This document shows positions 44,279 to 52,693 of a DNA stretch of 64,000 nt, piece by piece (positions within the stretch are counted from its first letter, which is position 1; the number at the start of each line of letters is the position of its first letter). A model generated the notes under the pieces. The model made no database searches. It was not told where the DNA came from and was given only the letters and a program-made list of their open reading frames with translations. Source of the stretch: Chryseobacterium viscerum (GTDB lineage: Bacteria; Bacteroidota; Bacteroidia; Flavobacteriales; Weeksellaceae); contig NZ_PPEG02000008.1 of assembly GCF_002899945.2 (NCBI RefSeq), positions 285,347 through 349,346 of the forward strand. The letters are read 5' to 3'. A program made the position numbers and the translations under genes.

Positions 44279-46054
44279 ATGGCTACATTAAAAGGCGGGG
44301 AATTCCTAATCAAACAAATTCCTGCAAACGAAATTTTCAGTCTTGAAGAACTGAGTGAAGAACAAAAAATGCTTCGTGATTCTGCGAAGGAATTTATAGA
44401 TAGAGAAGTGATTCCACATCATGACCGTTTTGAGAAAAAAGACTATGAATTGACCGAAAAAACAATGCGTCAGTTAGGTGAAATGGGACTTTTGGGAATT
44501 ACTGTTCCTGAAGAATATGGTGGTCTTGGAATGGGATTTGTGAGCACGATGTTGGCTTGTGATTATGTTTCAGGAGGAAATGGATCATTAGCAACAGCTT
44601 ATGGAGCACATACTGGAATCGGGACTCTTCCAACTCTTCTTTACGGAAGCGAGGAATTAAAAAAGAAATATCTTCCCGATTTGGCTACAGGAACAAAATT
44701 TGGAGCCTATTGTTTGACCGAGCCGGATGCCGGATCTGATGCCAACTCAGGAAAGACAAGAGCAAAATTGTCTGATGACGGAAAACATTACATCATCAAC
44801 GGACAAAAAATGTGGATTTCCAATGCTGGTTTTGCTGATACTTTCACTTTATTTGCTAAAATAAATGATGATAAAAATATTACAGGTTTTGTCATCAACC
44901 GTTCAGAATTGGAAGATCCAAACAGCTTATCTTTTGGTGAAGAAGAGCATAAATTAGGAATCCGCTCCTCTTCTACTCGTCAGGTTTTCTTTAATGATAT
45001 GAAAGTGCCTGTCGAAAATATGTTGGGTGAAAGAAACAATGGTTTCAAAATCGCTTTGAACGCATTAAATGTTGGTAGAATTAAGTTAGCTGCTGCAAAT
45101 CTTGACGGACAAAGAAGAATTTTAAACCACTCTATTCAGTATGCAAACGAAAGAAAACAATTTGGAGTTTCCATTTCAACTTTTGGGGCTATCAGAAAGA
45201 AAATTGCTGAAATGTCAACCGGAGTTTTCGTAAGTGAAGCGGGTTCTTACCGTTTAGCAAAAAATGTAGAAGATAAAATCGCTGAATTGGTTGCCGGAGG
45301 AATGGATCATCAACAAGCTGAATTGAAAGGGGTTGAAGAGTTTGCAGTTGAAGCTTCTATCTTAAAAGTTTTCGTGTCTGATCTTACTCAAAATACAGCC
45401 GATGAAGGAATTCAGATCTATGGTGGAATGGGATTCTCAGAAGATACTCCGATGGAATCTGCCTGGAGAGACGCAAGAATTGGAAGAATTTATGAAGGTA
45501 CCAACGAAATCAACAGACTTTTGGCTGTAGGAATGCTTATTAAAAGAGCAATGAAGGGTGAATTGGACCTTTTATCTCCTGCAATGGCAATCAGCAAAGA
45601 ATTGATGGGTATCCCTTCATTTGAAGTTCCTGATTATTCAGAATTCATGAGTGAGGAAAAGGCAATTATCGCCAATCTTAAGAAAGTATTCTTAATGGTT
45701 TCCGGAGCTGCTCTTCAGAAATATATGATGGATATTGAGAAACAACAGCATTTATTATTGAATGCATCTGAAATCCTAAACCAAATCTACATGGCAGAAT
45801 CTGCAGTTTTAAGAGCTGAAAAACATTTCTCTGCTGATTCTGTGGAAGCTGCAATGGCTCAATTAAATCTTTACAAAGCTATCGACAAAATCATTTCTGC
45901 GGCAAAAGAAGGAATTGTTTCTTTCGCGGAAGGTGACGAACAGAGAATGATGCTTTCCGGATTAAGAAGATTCACAAAGTATACTAATCAGCCAAATGTA
46001 GTGGCTTTAACTGAAAAAGTTGCGGCTCATTACATTGAAAAAGGAGCTTATTAG
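44279..46054 (+). CDS. Acyl-CoA dehydrogenase
   Basis: FAD-dependent acyl-CoA dehydrogenase of 591 residues that performs the first step of beta-oxidation. The N-terminal domain has EEYGGLGMGFVSTMLACDY and YCLTEPDAGSDANSGKTRAK; the middle domain has MWISNAGFADTFTLFAKIND. The catalytic Glu is in the region IGRIYEGTNEINRLLAVGML near residue 413-432. The protein is longer than the 380-residue short-chain enzymes, with a C-terminal extension of about 150 residues as in the long-chain/VLCAD-like form. It closes the operon, which ends in a terminator at 46079. Confidence 0.95.
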   Translation: MATLKGGEFLIKQIPANEIFSLEELSEEQKMLRDSAKEFIDREVIPHHDRFEKKDYELTEKTMRQLGEMGLLGITVPEEYGGLGMGFVSTMLACDYVSGGNGSLATAYGAHTGIGTLPTLLYGSEELKKKYLPDLATGTKFGAYCLTEPDAGSDANSGKTRAKLSDDGKHYIINGQKMWISNAGFADTFTLFAKINDDKNITGFVINRSELEDPNSLSFGEEEHKLGIRSSSTRQVFFNDMKVPVENMLGERNNGFKIALNALNVGRIKLAAANLDGQRRILNHSIQYANERKQFGVSISTFGAIRKKIAEMSTGVFVSEAGSYRLAKNVEDKIAELVAGGMDHQQAELKGVEEFAVEASILKVFVSDLTQNTADEGIQIYGGMGFSEDTPMESAWRDARIGRIYEGTNEINRLLAVGMLIKRAMKGELDLLSPAMAISKELMGIPSFEVPDYSEFMSEEKAIIANLKKVFLMVSGAALQKYMMDIEKQQHLLLNASEILNQIYMAESAVLRAEKHFSADSVEAAMAQLNLYKAIDKIISAAKEGIVSFAEGDEQRMMLSGLRRFTKYTNQPNVVALTEKVAAHYIEKGAY

Positions 46055-46078
46055 TCTTTAACAACATAAATTTGATTT

Positions 46079-46110
46079 AGCGTCTCAGTTTTTGAGGCGC
46101 TTTTGTTTTG
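46079..46110 (+). terminator. Terminator of the beta-oxidation operon
   Basis: AGCGTCTCA (46079-46087) pairs with TGAGGCGCT (46093-46101), one G-T, then a T-rich tract. Confidence 0.85.
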
Positions 46111-46201
46111 CCACCTGCCTGCTATGATTATCATTGAATTTCAGAGCATTCAATCGTTTTATTAAAAAAAAATGCTATTTTTATTTAAAATTAACAAACA
46201 C

Positions 46202-46516
46202 ATGAAAACATTATTATTTCCCCTACTTCTTATTTCAGCTGTATTGACGGCACAAAAAAGGGAAAAATTAATCCCTATCCCCAAAACAGATACTGTCAAG
46301 ATTCTAAAGAATGGAAAATTCCCAGGATACCTCGCGTTGAAATCCGATCAACCAGAGCAAGGATTTTATAAGATGTTGATAAAAAAACCTGGTGATACGG
46401 CCTTATATCTCGCTCTGAAAGAACCGGGAAAGGACCATTCGCAATATAAAATTTTAAATGCCATTACCCCTGATAAGCTTCAGGTGAATCCAAAAAAACT
46501 AATACCATCTAAATAA
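46202..46516 (+). CDS. Short secreted protein of unknown function, 104 residues
   Basis: Start chosen at MKTLLFPLLLISAVLTAQ, a clear signal peptide; an upstream ATG at 46172 adds ten residues without support. The mature part (about 86 residues) is basic and Pro/Lys-rich (KREKLIPIPKTDTVKILKNG, then LALKEPGKDHSQYKILNAIT). No family is recognised. It is close to the YegP-like gene (30 bases) and may share its transcript. Confidence 0.75.
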   Translation: MKTLLFPLLLISAVLTAQKREKLIPIPKTDTVKILKNGKFPGYLALKSDQPEQGFYKMLIKKPGDTALYLALKEPGKDHSQYKILNAITPDKLQVNPKKLIPSK

Positions 46517-46545
46517 TTACAACACCAAACTCAAAAACGATTATC

Positions 46546-46881
46546 ATGGGAAAATTCATTATCTCGAAGAGAGTAAACGGCGACTTTCAGTTTAACCTTA
46601 AAGCCGGAAACGGACAGGTTATTTTAACCAGCCAGGGATACAGCACAAAACCATCCTGCGAAAGCGGAATAGGGTCTGTAAAAAACAATGCACAGGAAGA
46701 TTCAAAGTTTGAAAGAAATACCGCCAATGACGGCAGATGTTATTTTAATCTTAAAGCTGGAAACGGGCAAATCATAGGAACCAGCCAGATGTACGAATCT
46801 GATAACGGCATGGAAAACGGAATAGAATCTGTAAAAAACAATGCCCCACATGCTCATATAGAGGATGACGCCAATTTGTAA
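46546..46881 (+). CDS. YegP-family (DUF1508) protein with two tandem repeats
   Basis: 111 residues made of two DUF1508 repeats: GDFQFNLKAGNGQVILTSQG, then YFNLKAGNGQIIGTSQMYES. Each has the strand-turn-strand-helix pattern (GKFIISKR..FN..KAGNGQ.I..S..Y..). The family is small, cytoplasmic and of unknown function, sometimes stress-linked. The gene has its own terminator at 46905-46933. Confidence 0.9.
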   Translation: MGKFIISKRVNGDFQFNLKAGNGQVILTSQGYSTKPSCESGIGSVKNNAQEDSKFERNTANDGRCYFNLKAGNGQIIGTSQMYESDNGMENGIESVKNNAPHAHIEDDANL

Positions 46882-46904
46882 AATCATCTGAAAATAATTT
46901 TACT

Positions 46905-46941
46905 AAAAATGCTTTATTTTTTAAGGCATTTTTTATTTTTG
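46905..46941 (+). terminator. Terminator after the YegP-like gene
   Basis: AAAAATGCTTTA (46905-46916) pairs with TAAGGCATTTTT (46922-46933), giving a stem that ends in a T-run. The T-run overlaps a TATTTTTG -7 box at 46934-46941 that could serve the next gene. Confidence 0.75.
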
Positions 46942-46961
46942 TATTCTATTTTTCATTAGAA

Positions 46962-47408
46962 ATGACCAAAGAAGAATTACTGAATAGAGCAATCAAAATT
47001 GCCGATAAGGCTCATAAAGGACAAACCGACAAATACCATGCTCCCTACATCGGCCACGTGATGCGGGTGATGAATTATGGTAAAACACTGGATGAAAAGA
47101 TCGTAGGTGTTCTTCACGATGTTGTAGAGGACCATCCGCAGGAATTCAGCCTGGATTATTTAAGATCTGAAGGGTTTCCTGAATACATTATTTTCGCCAT
47201 CAGCTGTCTTACGAAGTTTGATCCCGAAGAAGATTACGATGACTTCATTAAGAGAACGGAAAGGTCTCTTCTCTCTGTTGCCGTAAAACTGAATGACCTG
47301 CGTGATAATATGGACCTTAGAAGAGTAAACAGAGAGCTTACTCCGAAGGATATCAAAAGATTCAACAAATACCTGAAAGCCTATCGTTATCTGATAGAGA
47401 AATATTAA
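46962..47408 (+). CDS. HD-domain phosphohydrolase
   Basis: 148-residue metal-dependent phosphohydrolase of the HD superfamily, resembling the N-terminal hydrolase half of RelA/SpoT. The motif is HKGQTDKYHAPYIGHVMRVM then VLHDVVEDHP near residues 51-59 (the HD pair at 52-53 plus the downstream ED). Later conserved residues (AVKLNDLRDNMD) complete the metal site. The synthetase domain is absent, so it could be a small alarmone-type hydrolase (SAH/MESH1-like), but this is inferred. It is followed 12 bases later by the M48 gene, suggesting co-transcription. Confidence 0.88.
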   Translation: MTKEELLNRAIKIADKAHKGQTDKYHAPYIGHVMRVMNYGKTLDEKIVGVLHDVVEDHPQEFSLDYLRSEGFPEYIIFAISCLTKFDPEEDYDDFIKRTERSLLSVAVKLNDLRDNMDLRRVNRELTPKDIKRFNKYLKAYRYLIEKY

Positions 47409-47420
47409 TAAAAAACACAC

Positions 47421-49469
47421 ATGACTAATAACCTGCCCAAAATTTCATCAGCTTATCAATCTAAGCTGATCTCCGCCATTGTATCTGTTTCAGTTTTTTT
47501 CCTGATCTATCTGATACTCATACTTGCTTCTCTTCTAATGGTATTTTTATTAGGATATGGAGTAGTAAAAATGTTAAGCGTTTCTATCAACTATTTTACT
47601 GTTTTAGGGGCGGCAGGATTACTAAGTGTTGGAGTTTTTGTCTTTATCTTTCTCGTTAAATTTATTTTCAAAAAAAATCACTACAGTACGCGTCATTTGC
47701 TGGAAGTTAACAGATCTCATCAGCCTGAATTGTTTGCTATTATTGATGAAATTGTAGCAGAAACAAATGTGAAAGCTCCCCAAAAAGTTTTTCTTTCTCC
47801 GGATGTAAATGCCAGTGTAAGCTATAATTCTATTTTCTGGAGTATGTTTCTGCCGGTAAAGAAAAATCTAACAATTGGCGTTGGCCTCATCAACTCTACA
47901 AGTGTAGGAGAATTAAGAACAATTCTGGCTCACGAATTTGGACATTTCTCTCAAAAAAGCATGAAAGTCGGCGGTTATGTGAACCAGGCTGAAAAAATAA
48001 TTTTTGAAACGGTTTACAATAATAAAGATTATGAAAACTTCATTTTGGAATTTTCAGGAGGGAACGCCATTTTTAAAATTTTCGGCCTTATTTCAGTCAG
48101 TTTCATCAATGCATTTCAATCTGTTCTTAAAAGTATCTCCACTTTTCTTTTCAAAAATCATGCTTCCCTGCAAAGAGAAATGGAATACCATGCGGATGCC
48201 ATTTCAACTTATATTACCAACCCTGAAGAGCAGTCTTCCTCTTTATTAAGGCTGGAATTAAGCGATCTGGCTTTCAACCATTCTTTTAATTTTTATGTTG
48301 AAAGTAATCAAAAATATCTTCCAAAAGATCTGTATAAAAATCAGATTTCTTTAATGAAAATTTTATCAGAAAGAAATAATCATCCTTACATAAACGGGCT
48401 TCCCAAAATAGATGCTGAAGATCTTACCCGCTATAATAAATCCAGAATAGAAATTGAAGATCAGTGGACCTCACATCCCGATATTTTAAAAAGAATTGAA
48501 AGGATTAAAACAAACGAAACCAGAAATACGGGTACAGACCACAGATACGCAAAAGAGATCATCAGCGGATATGATAAAATCTGCGAAATTATGACCTCAA
48601 AATACCTGACTTTACGCATGGTAAAAAACGTAGGAGAAGTAATAGAGGATGAAACTTTCATCAGGCTTTATCTGGATAACACTATCTATCAGAACTTCAG
48701 TGCGAATTTCAATGGATATTATGAAAGACATCATCCAATTATAGAAAATATTGAGTCTATAATTTCCGACACTGCCTTTCATCATGATACAGATCTTTTC
48801 AGTGACAAAAAAGTATCTTTAGTTTACGAAAAATCAGGAGTAGAAAGTGATATTCAGACATTACAATATCTGGTTTCATATCCGAAAGAAATAAAAACAT
48901 TCAGATTTAATGGCAGCTTATACAAAGCAAAAGATGCTGCAAGCCTTATTCCAAAACTGGAAAACGAACTGAAAAGGGTAAAAGAAGAACTTCTGGAAAA
49001 TGACAAAGCAATTTTTCAGCATTACTACAGTATTTCCAATGAAGATATTAGGAAAGAGCTCCTTAGCAAGTACAAGAATTTTGCAGTAATTGATAAGGAA
49101 TTTGATGATTTTCAGAAAAGTCTTAATGACTTCACAGTATACCTTCAGTTTATGGCAGTTACTTTACCCTTTGAAGAAATCCGTAAACACAGAGCCAAGC
49201 TGTTGAAAGCAGAAGAACCTTTTAAACTAAAAACTAAAGAACTGATCGAAAAATCAGCTTATAAAGAAGCTTTAAAGACTGAAGATAAAAACATTTTACA
49301 AGAATTTGTAAACTCTGAATACATTTATTTCAACAAAGACAAATACCTTGAGCATGAAGTAAATGCCATCTCATTAGTGATTGAAAAATATCAGGCATTA
49401 CTGAATGATCATTATCTTAATTCTAAACTTGAGCTGTTAACTTTTCAGTCAGGATTAAATAAGGATTAA
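47421..49469 (+). CDS. M48-family membrane zinc metalloprotease
   Basis: 682 residues. Two N-terminal membrane helices (FFLIYLILILASLLMVFLLG and ITAAGLLSVGVFVFIFLVKF-like) precede a zinc-protease domain with AHEFGHFSQKSMKVG near residue 170-180. The third ligand lies in EMEYHADAISTYI near residue 255. A long helical C-terminal domain (residues 300-680) is unlike the short HtpX or BepA forms. M48 proteases such as HtpX act in membrane-protein quality control. The HD-domain gene precedes it by 12 bases. Convergent with the DUF2490 gene, with overlapping stop codons. Confidence 0.9.
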   Translation: MTNNLPKISSAYQSKLISAIVSVSVFFLIYLILILASLLMVFLLGYGVVKMLSVSINYFTVLGAAGLLSVGVFVFIFLVKFIFKKNHYSTRHLLEVNRSHQPELFAIIDEIVAETNVKAPQKVFLSPDVNASVSYNSIFWSMFLPVKKNLTIGVGLINSTSVGELRTILAHEFGHFSQKSMKVGGYVNQAEKIIFETVYNNKDYENFILEFSGGNAIFKIFGLISVSFINAFQSVLKSISTFLFKNHASLQREMEYHADAISTYITNPEEQSSSLLRLELSDLAFNHSFNFYVESNQKYLPKDLYKNQISLMKILSERNNHPYINGLPKIDAEDLTRYNKSRIEIEDQWTSHPDILKRIERIKTNETRNTGTDHRYAKEIISGYDKICEIMTSKYLTLRMVKNVGEVIEDETFIRLYLDNTIYQNFSANFNGYYERHHPIIENIESIISDTAFHHDTDLFSDKKVSLVYEKSGVESDIQTLQYLVSYPKEIKTFRFNGSLYKAKDAASLIPKLENELKRVKEELLENDKAIFQHYYSISNEDIRKELLSKYKNFAVIDKEFDDFQKSLNDFTVYLQFMAVTLPFEEIRKHRAKLLKAEEPFKLKTKELIEKSAYKEALKTEDKNILQEFVNSEYIYFNKDKYLEHEVNAISLVIEKYQALLNDHYLNSKLELLTFQSGLNKD

Positions 49470-50182
49470 TCCGCACCCGGAAAATCGTAAGTCTTCGTGT
49501 GATGATCTGTTCCGTCGATGTTGATGTTTAAAGCAAGGTAAACGAAATGTAAATTTTTGTTTCCTTTCGCTTCAAATTCACGCTGCCAAAGATATCCGCT
49601 CACGATTCCAAAATAATCATCGATCTGATAGCCGAAACCGCCATAGACTCTGTTTCTGGCAAAAGTAGGCTTCATCGGAGTTACAAAGAAAACTTCATCG
49701 TAGGCATTCGCAAAAACAGTTCCTTTCTTGATGGTTTTTGCATTTAAAGGGACACTTACGTTCAGACGGTATCTGTAACGCATTCTTTGGGAGGTCAGAT
49801 CTGTTTTGGGCTCGTAGAACCAGCTCTTTTCAGCTCGGAAACGGTTTTCAAATTTTACGATACCTTTCTTGATATCAATAACGTCCTGAAGCCATACCCT
49901 GAACTCCTCTCTGCTTAAGCTGTGCTCTTTATAATTGACATATCTTCCTAGCCCTACAAAAGGTTTGTGATTTTTGGTAAGATTATACCCTAAGCCCCCT
50001 TTTATCTCATAGTAATCTGGGTAGGTATAATCTTCGTTACCACGCATCTGCCCTTCGGCATAGAGGAAAAATTTCGGATGAAACTTGTAGGTCAGAGTCA
50101 CTGCATTGAAGCTGGAGATGTGCTCCTGTGCTTTAAAAAAAGAAATTCCAAGTAGTAAACCTAATCCTAAAAGACGTTTCAT
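49466..50182 (-). CDS. DUF2490 outer-membrane-like protein
   Basis: 238 residues from MKRLLGLGLLLGISFFKAQE, a signal peptide; an ATG at 50236 would add 18 residues with no role. The mature part is a beta-barrel pattern with alternating aromatic strands (LTYKFHPKFFLYAEGQMRGN, then YRLNVSVPLNAKTIKKGTVF) and a C-terminal FVYLALNINIDG. DUF2490 members are outer-membrane barrels of unknown function. It follows the TonB receptor gene by about 71 bases on the same strand, so the two are probably co-transcribed; function may be linked to a shared ligand. Confidence 0.85.
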   Translation of the reverse strand: MKRLLGLGLLLGISFFKAQEHISSFNAVTLTYKFHPKFFLYAEGQMRGNEDYTYPDYYEIKGGLGYNLTKNHKPFVGLGRYVNYKEHSLSREEFRVWLQDVIDIKKGIVKFENRFRAEKSWFYEPKTDLTSQRMRYRYRLNVSVPLNAKTIKKGTVFANAYDEVFFVTPMKPTFARNRVYGGFGYQIDDYFGIVSGYLWQREFEAKGNKNLHFVYLALNINIDGTDHHTKTYDFPGAD

Positions 50183-50253
50183 AAAAAATTTTTGCAAATG
50201 TATATTTTTTAACAATTTGTTAATATTAACTTTCATTAATATTAAATTAACAC

Positions 50254-52065
50254 CTACTTAATATTAATTGTATAAGAAAATCCAATGTGGAACCACCTTT
50301 GAGGCATTGCTACCCCAAATGCTTCTGTGTATTGTGTGTTGGTAATATTGTTAATCAATACATACACCGAATAGTCTTTTTTAGCAAAGCTTAGTTTCTC
50401 ATCTACAAGATTATAGGTTCCCAGATTTACTCTTTCATTATACCTGTAAACAAGCTCATTGGTAAAATTTTTCAGGAATTTCACCTCTAATTTAGAAATA
50501 AACTGGTGTCTCAGATTGTCCAGAATATACCTTGAAACCAAGCCATTCTTTTCTTCATATTTGCTGTCGATATAAGTATATCCAACCGTATATTTTAACC
50601 AATCCATCGGTCTGTGACTCCACTCGGCTTCAATTCCTTTGGTTCTGATATCTCCTACATTTTCTGCAAACCAGATTTTATCATTGATGTCTTTTTTCAC
50701 CCAGTCAATAGAATTGCTGGAATTCCTTAAAAACCCACTGATTTTGGCTAAAATCTTACTATTCTGATATTGATATCCAACCTCGGATGAAACGGCATTT
50801 TCAGGGCGTAAGTCTGGATTTCCCTGCTCCGTTTTACTCATGTAATAAAGATCCGTAAAAGTCGGGATGCGGTGTACTTTAGCGATATTTCCGTATACTT
50901 TATGATTAGGATTGAAGTTATACCCTACATCAAGCCCCGGATAGAAGAAGTTTCCTTCTTTAGAATAATTAGCCCATGAAATTCCCGGAGTAATATTCAG
51001 TTTTTTATCCAGTAATGAAAAATGATGTTCAAAGAAAACCTGAGATACAAAACGGTTTCTGTTTCCCAAATTACTGCTGGCTAAAAACTCCTTTCTCAGC
51101 TCTACTCCTACTCCTGTGGTTCCTAATCCCCATTGGTAGCTGGAATTCACTTCACCTCCTACATTATTCCCGATATGCATATTCCTGTAAATACCAGGAT
51201 TCCATCGGTCAAAAAGATACATATCCTGCCCTCTTCTCCAATATACATTAGAATTAAGTTTCAGCTTTCCAAAAGTCTGCTGATGTGCTACACTGACGAT
51301 AGAAGCCTGTGTCTCCTCATACTGTTTTGTAGCAGTGCTGGAAGCATAAAATCCATTGGCCCCGAATTTCTTTTCTGAAAAACCTGCCTGTACTCTTACA
51401 TCTCCGTTTTTGATATTCAGTTTCCCCTGATAGAAAACATTTCTGATCTCGTAATCAGTATTGAACATATACCCCTCTGAAGAAGCAGAATTCGCCTGAA
51501 GGGAATTGGTGAATTTTTCATTTCCTATCTGCGCATTGAACCCAAGGCCATAGGTACTGTAATCCCCTCCGTCAGCACTTATTTTCACTCTTTTTCCGGG
51601 AGTTGTCTTGGTAATGATATTGATTACCCCGGCATACGCATTCTGCCCGAAACGTCTGGCAGCCGGTCCTTTTATGATTTCTATTCTTTCTACGTCATCC
51701 AGATCTACCGGAATATTCATATTATTATGTCCGGTCTGGGAGTCGTTCATTCTGATACCATTCAGAAGCAGCAGAACCTGTTCAAAAGAGCTTCCACGGA
51801 AACTGATATCACTCTGCACCCCATTGGCTCCCCGCCTTCTGATATCCATTCCCGGTACCTGCTGAAGAATTTCGTCTATACTTTTAGCCGGAGAATTCAC
51901 AATATCTTCCCTCGTGATAACACTGATATTCTGATTGGCACTTTTATAAGGTGTAGAAATGAATTTTCCCTGAAATTCGATGATTTCAATATCCGTTGTC
52001 TTTTCCTGTGCACTTACCCAAAGTAGAGATCCCAGAAAAAAAACACTTCCTATCTTTTTGATCAT
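50254..52065 (-). CDS. TonB-dependent outer-membrane receptor
   Basis: 603 residues with a signal peptide (MIKKIGSVFFLGSLLWVSAQ). The plug domain is clear: NSPAKSIDEILQQVPGMDIRR, FRGSSFEQVLLLLNGIRMND, and VERIEIIKGPAARRFGQNAY ending GVINIITK. The barrel region carries conserved strands and FKNFTNELVYRYNERVNLG, and the C-terminal strand ends with Phe-rich QRWFHIGFSYTINIK. It is short for this family and resembles BtuB-type receptors, but no cobalamin riboswitch precedes it, so the ligand is undecided. A consensus promoter lies directly upstream. Confidence 0.93.
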   Translation of the reverse strand: MIKKIGSVFFLGSLLWVSAQEKTTDIEIIEFQGKFISTPYKSANQNISVITREDIVNSPAKSIDEILQQVPGMDIRRRGANGVQSDISFRGSSFEQVLLLLNGIRMNDSQTGHNNMNIPVDLDDVERIEIIKGPAARRFGQNAYAGVINIITKTTPGKRVKISADGGDYSTYGLGFNAQIGNEKFTNSLQANSASSEGYMFNTDYEIRNVFYQGKLNIKNGDVRVQAGFSEKKFGANGFYASSTATKQYEETQASIVSVAHQQTFGKLKLNSNVYWRRGQDMYLFDRWNPGIYRNMHIGNNVGGEVNSSYQWGLGTTGVGVELRKEFLASSNLGNRNRFVSQVFFEHHFSLLDKKLNITPGISWANYSKEGNFFYPGLDVGYNFNPNHKVYGNIAKVHRIPTFTDLYYMSKTEQGNPDLRPENAVSSEVGYQYQNSKILAKISGFLRNSSNSIDWVKKDINDKIWFAENVGDIRTKGIEAEWSHRPMDWLKYTVGYTYIDSKYEEKNGLVSRYILDNLRHQFISKLEVKFLKNFTNELVYRYNERVNLGTYNLVDEKLSFAKKDYSVYVLINNITNTQYTEAFGVAMPQRWFHIGFSYTINIK

Positions 52066-52099
52066 AATCGGTTCCGTAGTTTTCTTTAATAACAGGTTC

Positions 52100-52130
52100 C
52101 AAAAGTAAGGGAGTTCAACAAGACAGACAA
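52100..52130 (-). promoter_or_regulatory. Promoter of the TonB-receptor/DUF2490 unit
   Basis: Minus strand: TTG at 52130-52128, 20 bases, then TACTTTTG at 52107-52100. The leader is short (about 35 bases), so no large riboswitch fits. A small inverted repeat GACAA...TTGTC overlaps the -33 side (52125-52141). Confidence 0.7.
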
Positions 52131-52143
52131 ATGATACTTGTCA

Positions 52144-52173
52144 TAAAAAAAGATGCAGCATAATGCTGCATCT
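52144..52173 (-). terminator. Minus-strand terminator upstream of the TonB-receptor promoter
   Basis: AGATGCAGCA (52151-52160) pairs with TGCTGCATCT (52164-52173). The minus strand continues with seven T (52150-52144). It must end a transcript coming from 52.2-52.5 kb. Confidence 0.8.
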
Positions 52174-52693
52174 GTGTGAGGGAGTAGTTCTATCTTTTTC
52201 TCATTAAATGTGTAACTAGATCTCTGAATAATTTTCTCATTTCTCTATTACATATTTATGAATACAATTTTAAATAATTTTAAAACATAAAACAATACTT
52301 TAGTAAAAAATCATAATGTAATTTATAAAACTCCATAAAACACTGTAATATAAATAGTAAAACTAGAATAAGTCCACAAAACGCATCTCATTTCTCGATT
52401 TCCAATGCATACTATTTCCATTTTGTCCGTCTAGTGTAAGCTTCATTATAATAATTTTTAACAATAAGATATAGATAAAATTTTCAGTAAAAATTCGTAA
52501 TTTTGTGGGTCTTAATTTTACAATGGGAAGATTCTTTTTCAACTGTATTTCTCGCATCATTCTTACAAAATGCTGTCATAGAAGACCGGATGAATTCAGG
52601 AATAGATATAAGAGTTCAATTGATGACCGCCCTGGAGTATTCTGAGGCAAAACACCATTATACTGGCAGTCCTTACTCCTGCACAGTTACTTT
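52174..52693. other. Intergenic region before uvrA, with two tiny frames and a promoter
   Basis: On the minus strand a 16-residue frame MRKLFRDLVTHLMRKR (52240-52190) lies just before the terminator at 52144-52173, and a 27-residue frame starts at 52446. On the plus strand a -7 box TAATTTTG (52498-52505) may serve uvrA. A 64-residue plus-strand frame (52503-52697) has no family match and is not called. Confidence 0.45.

Noticed and set aside
52066..52100. Cobalamin riboswitch upstream of the BtuB-like receptor
   Set aside because: The predicted mRNA leader is only about 35 bases, and no B12-box-like sequence is present.
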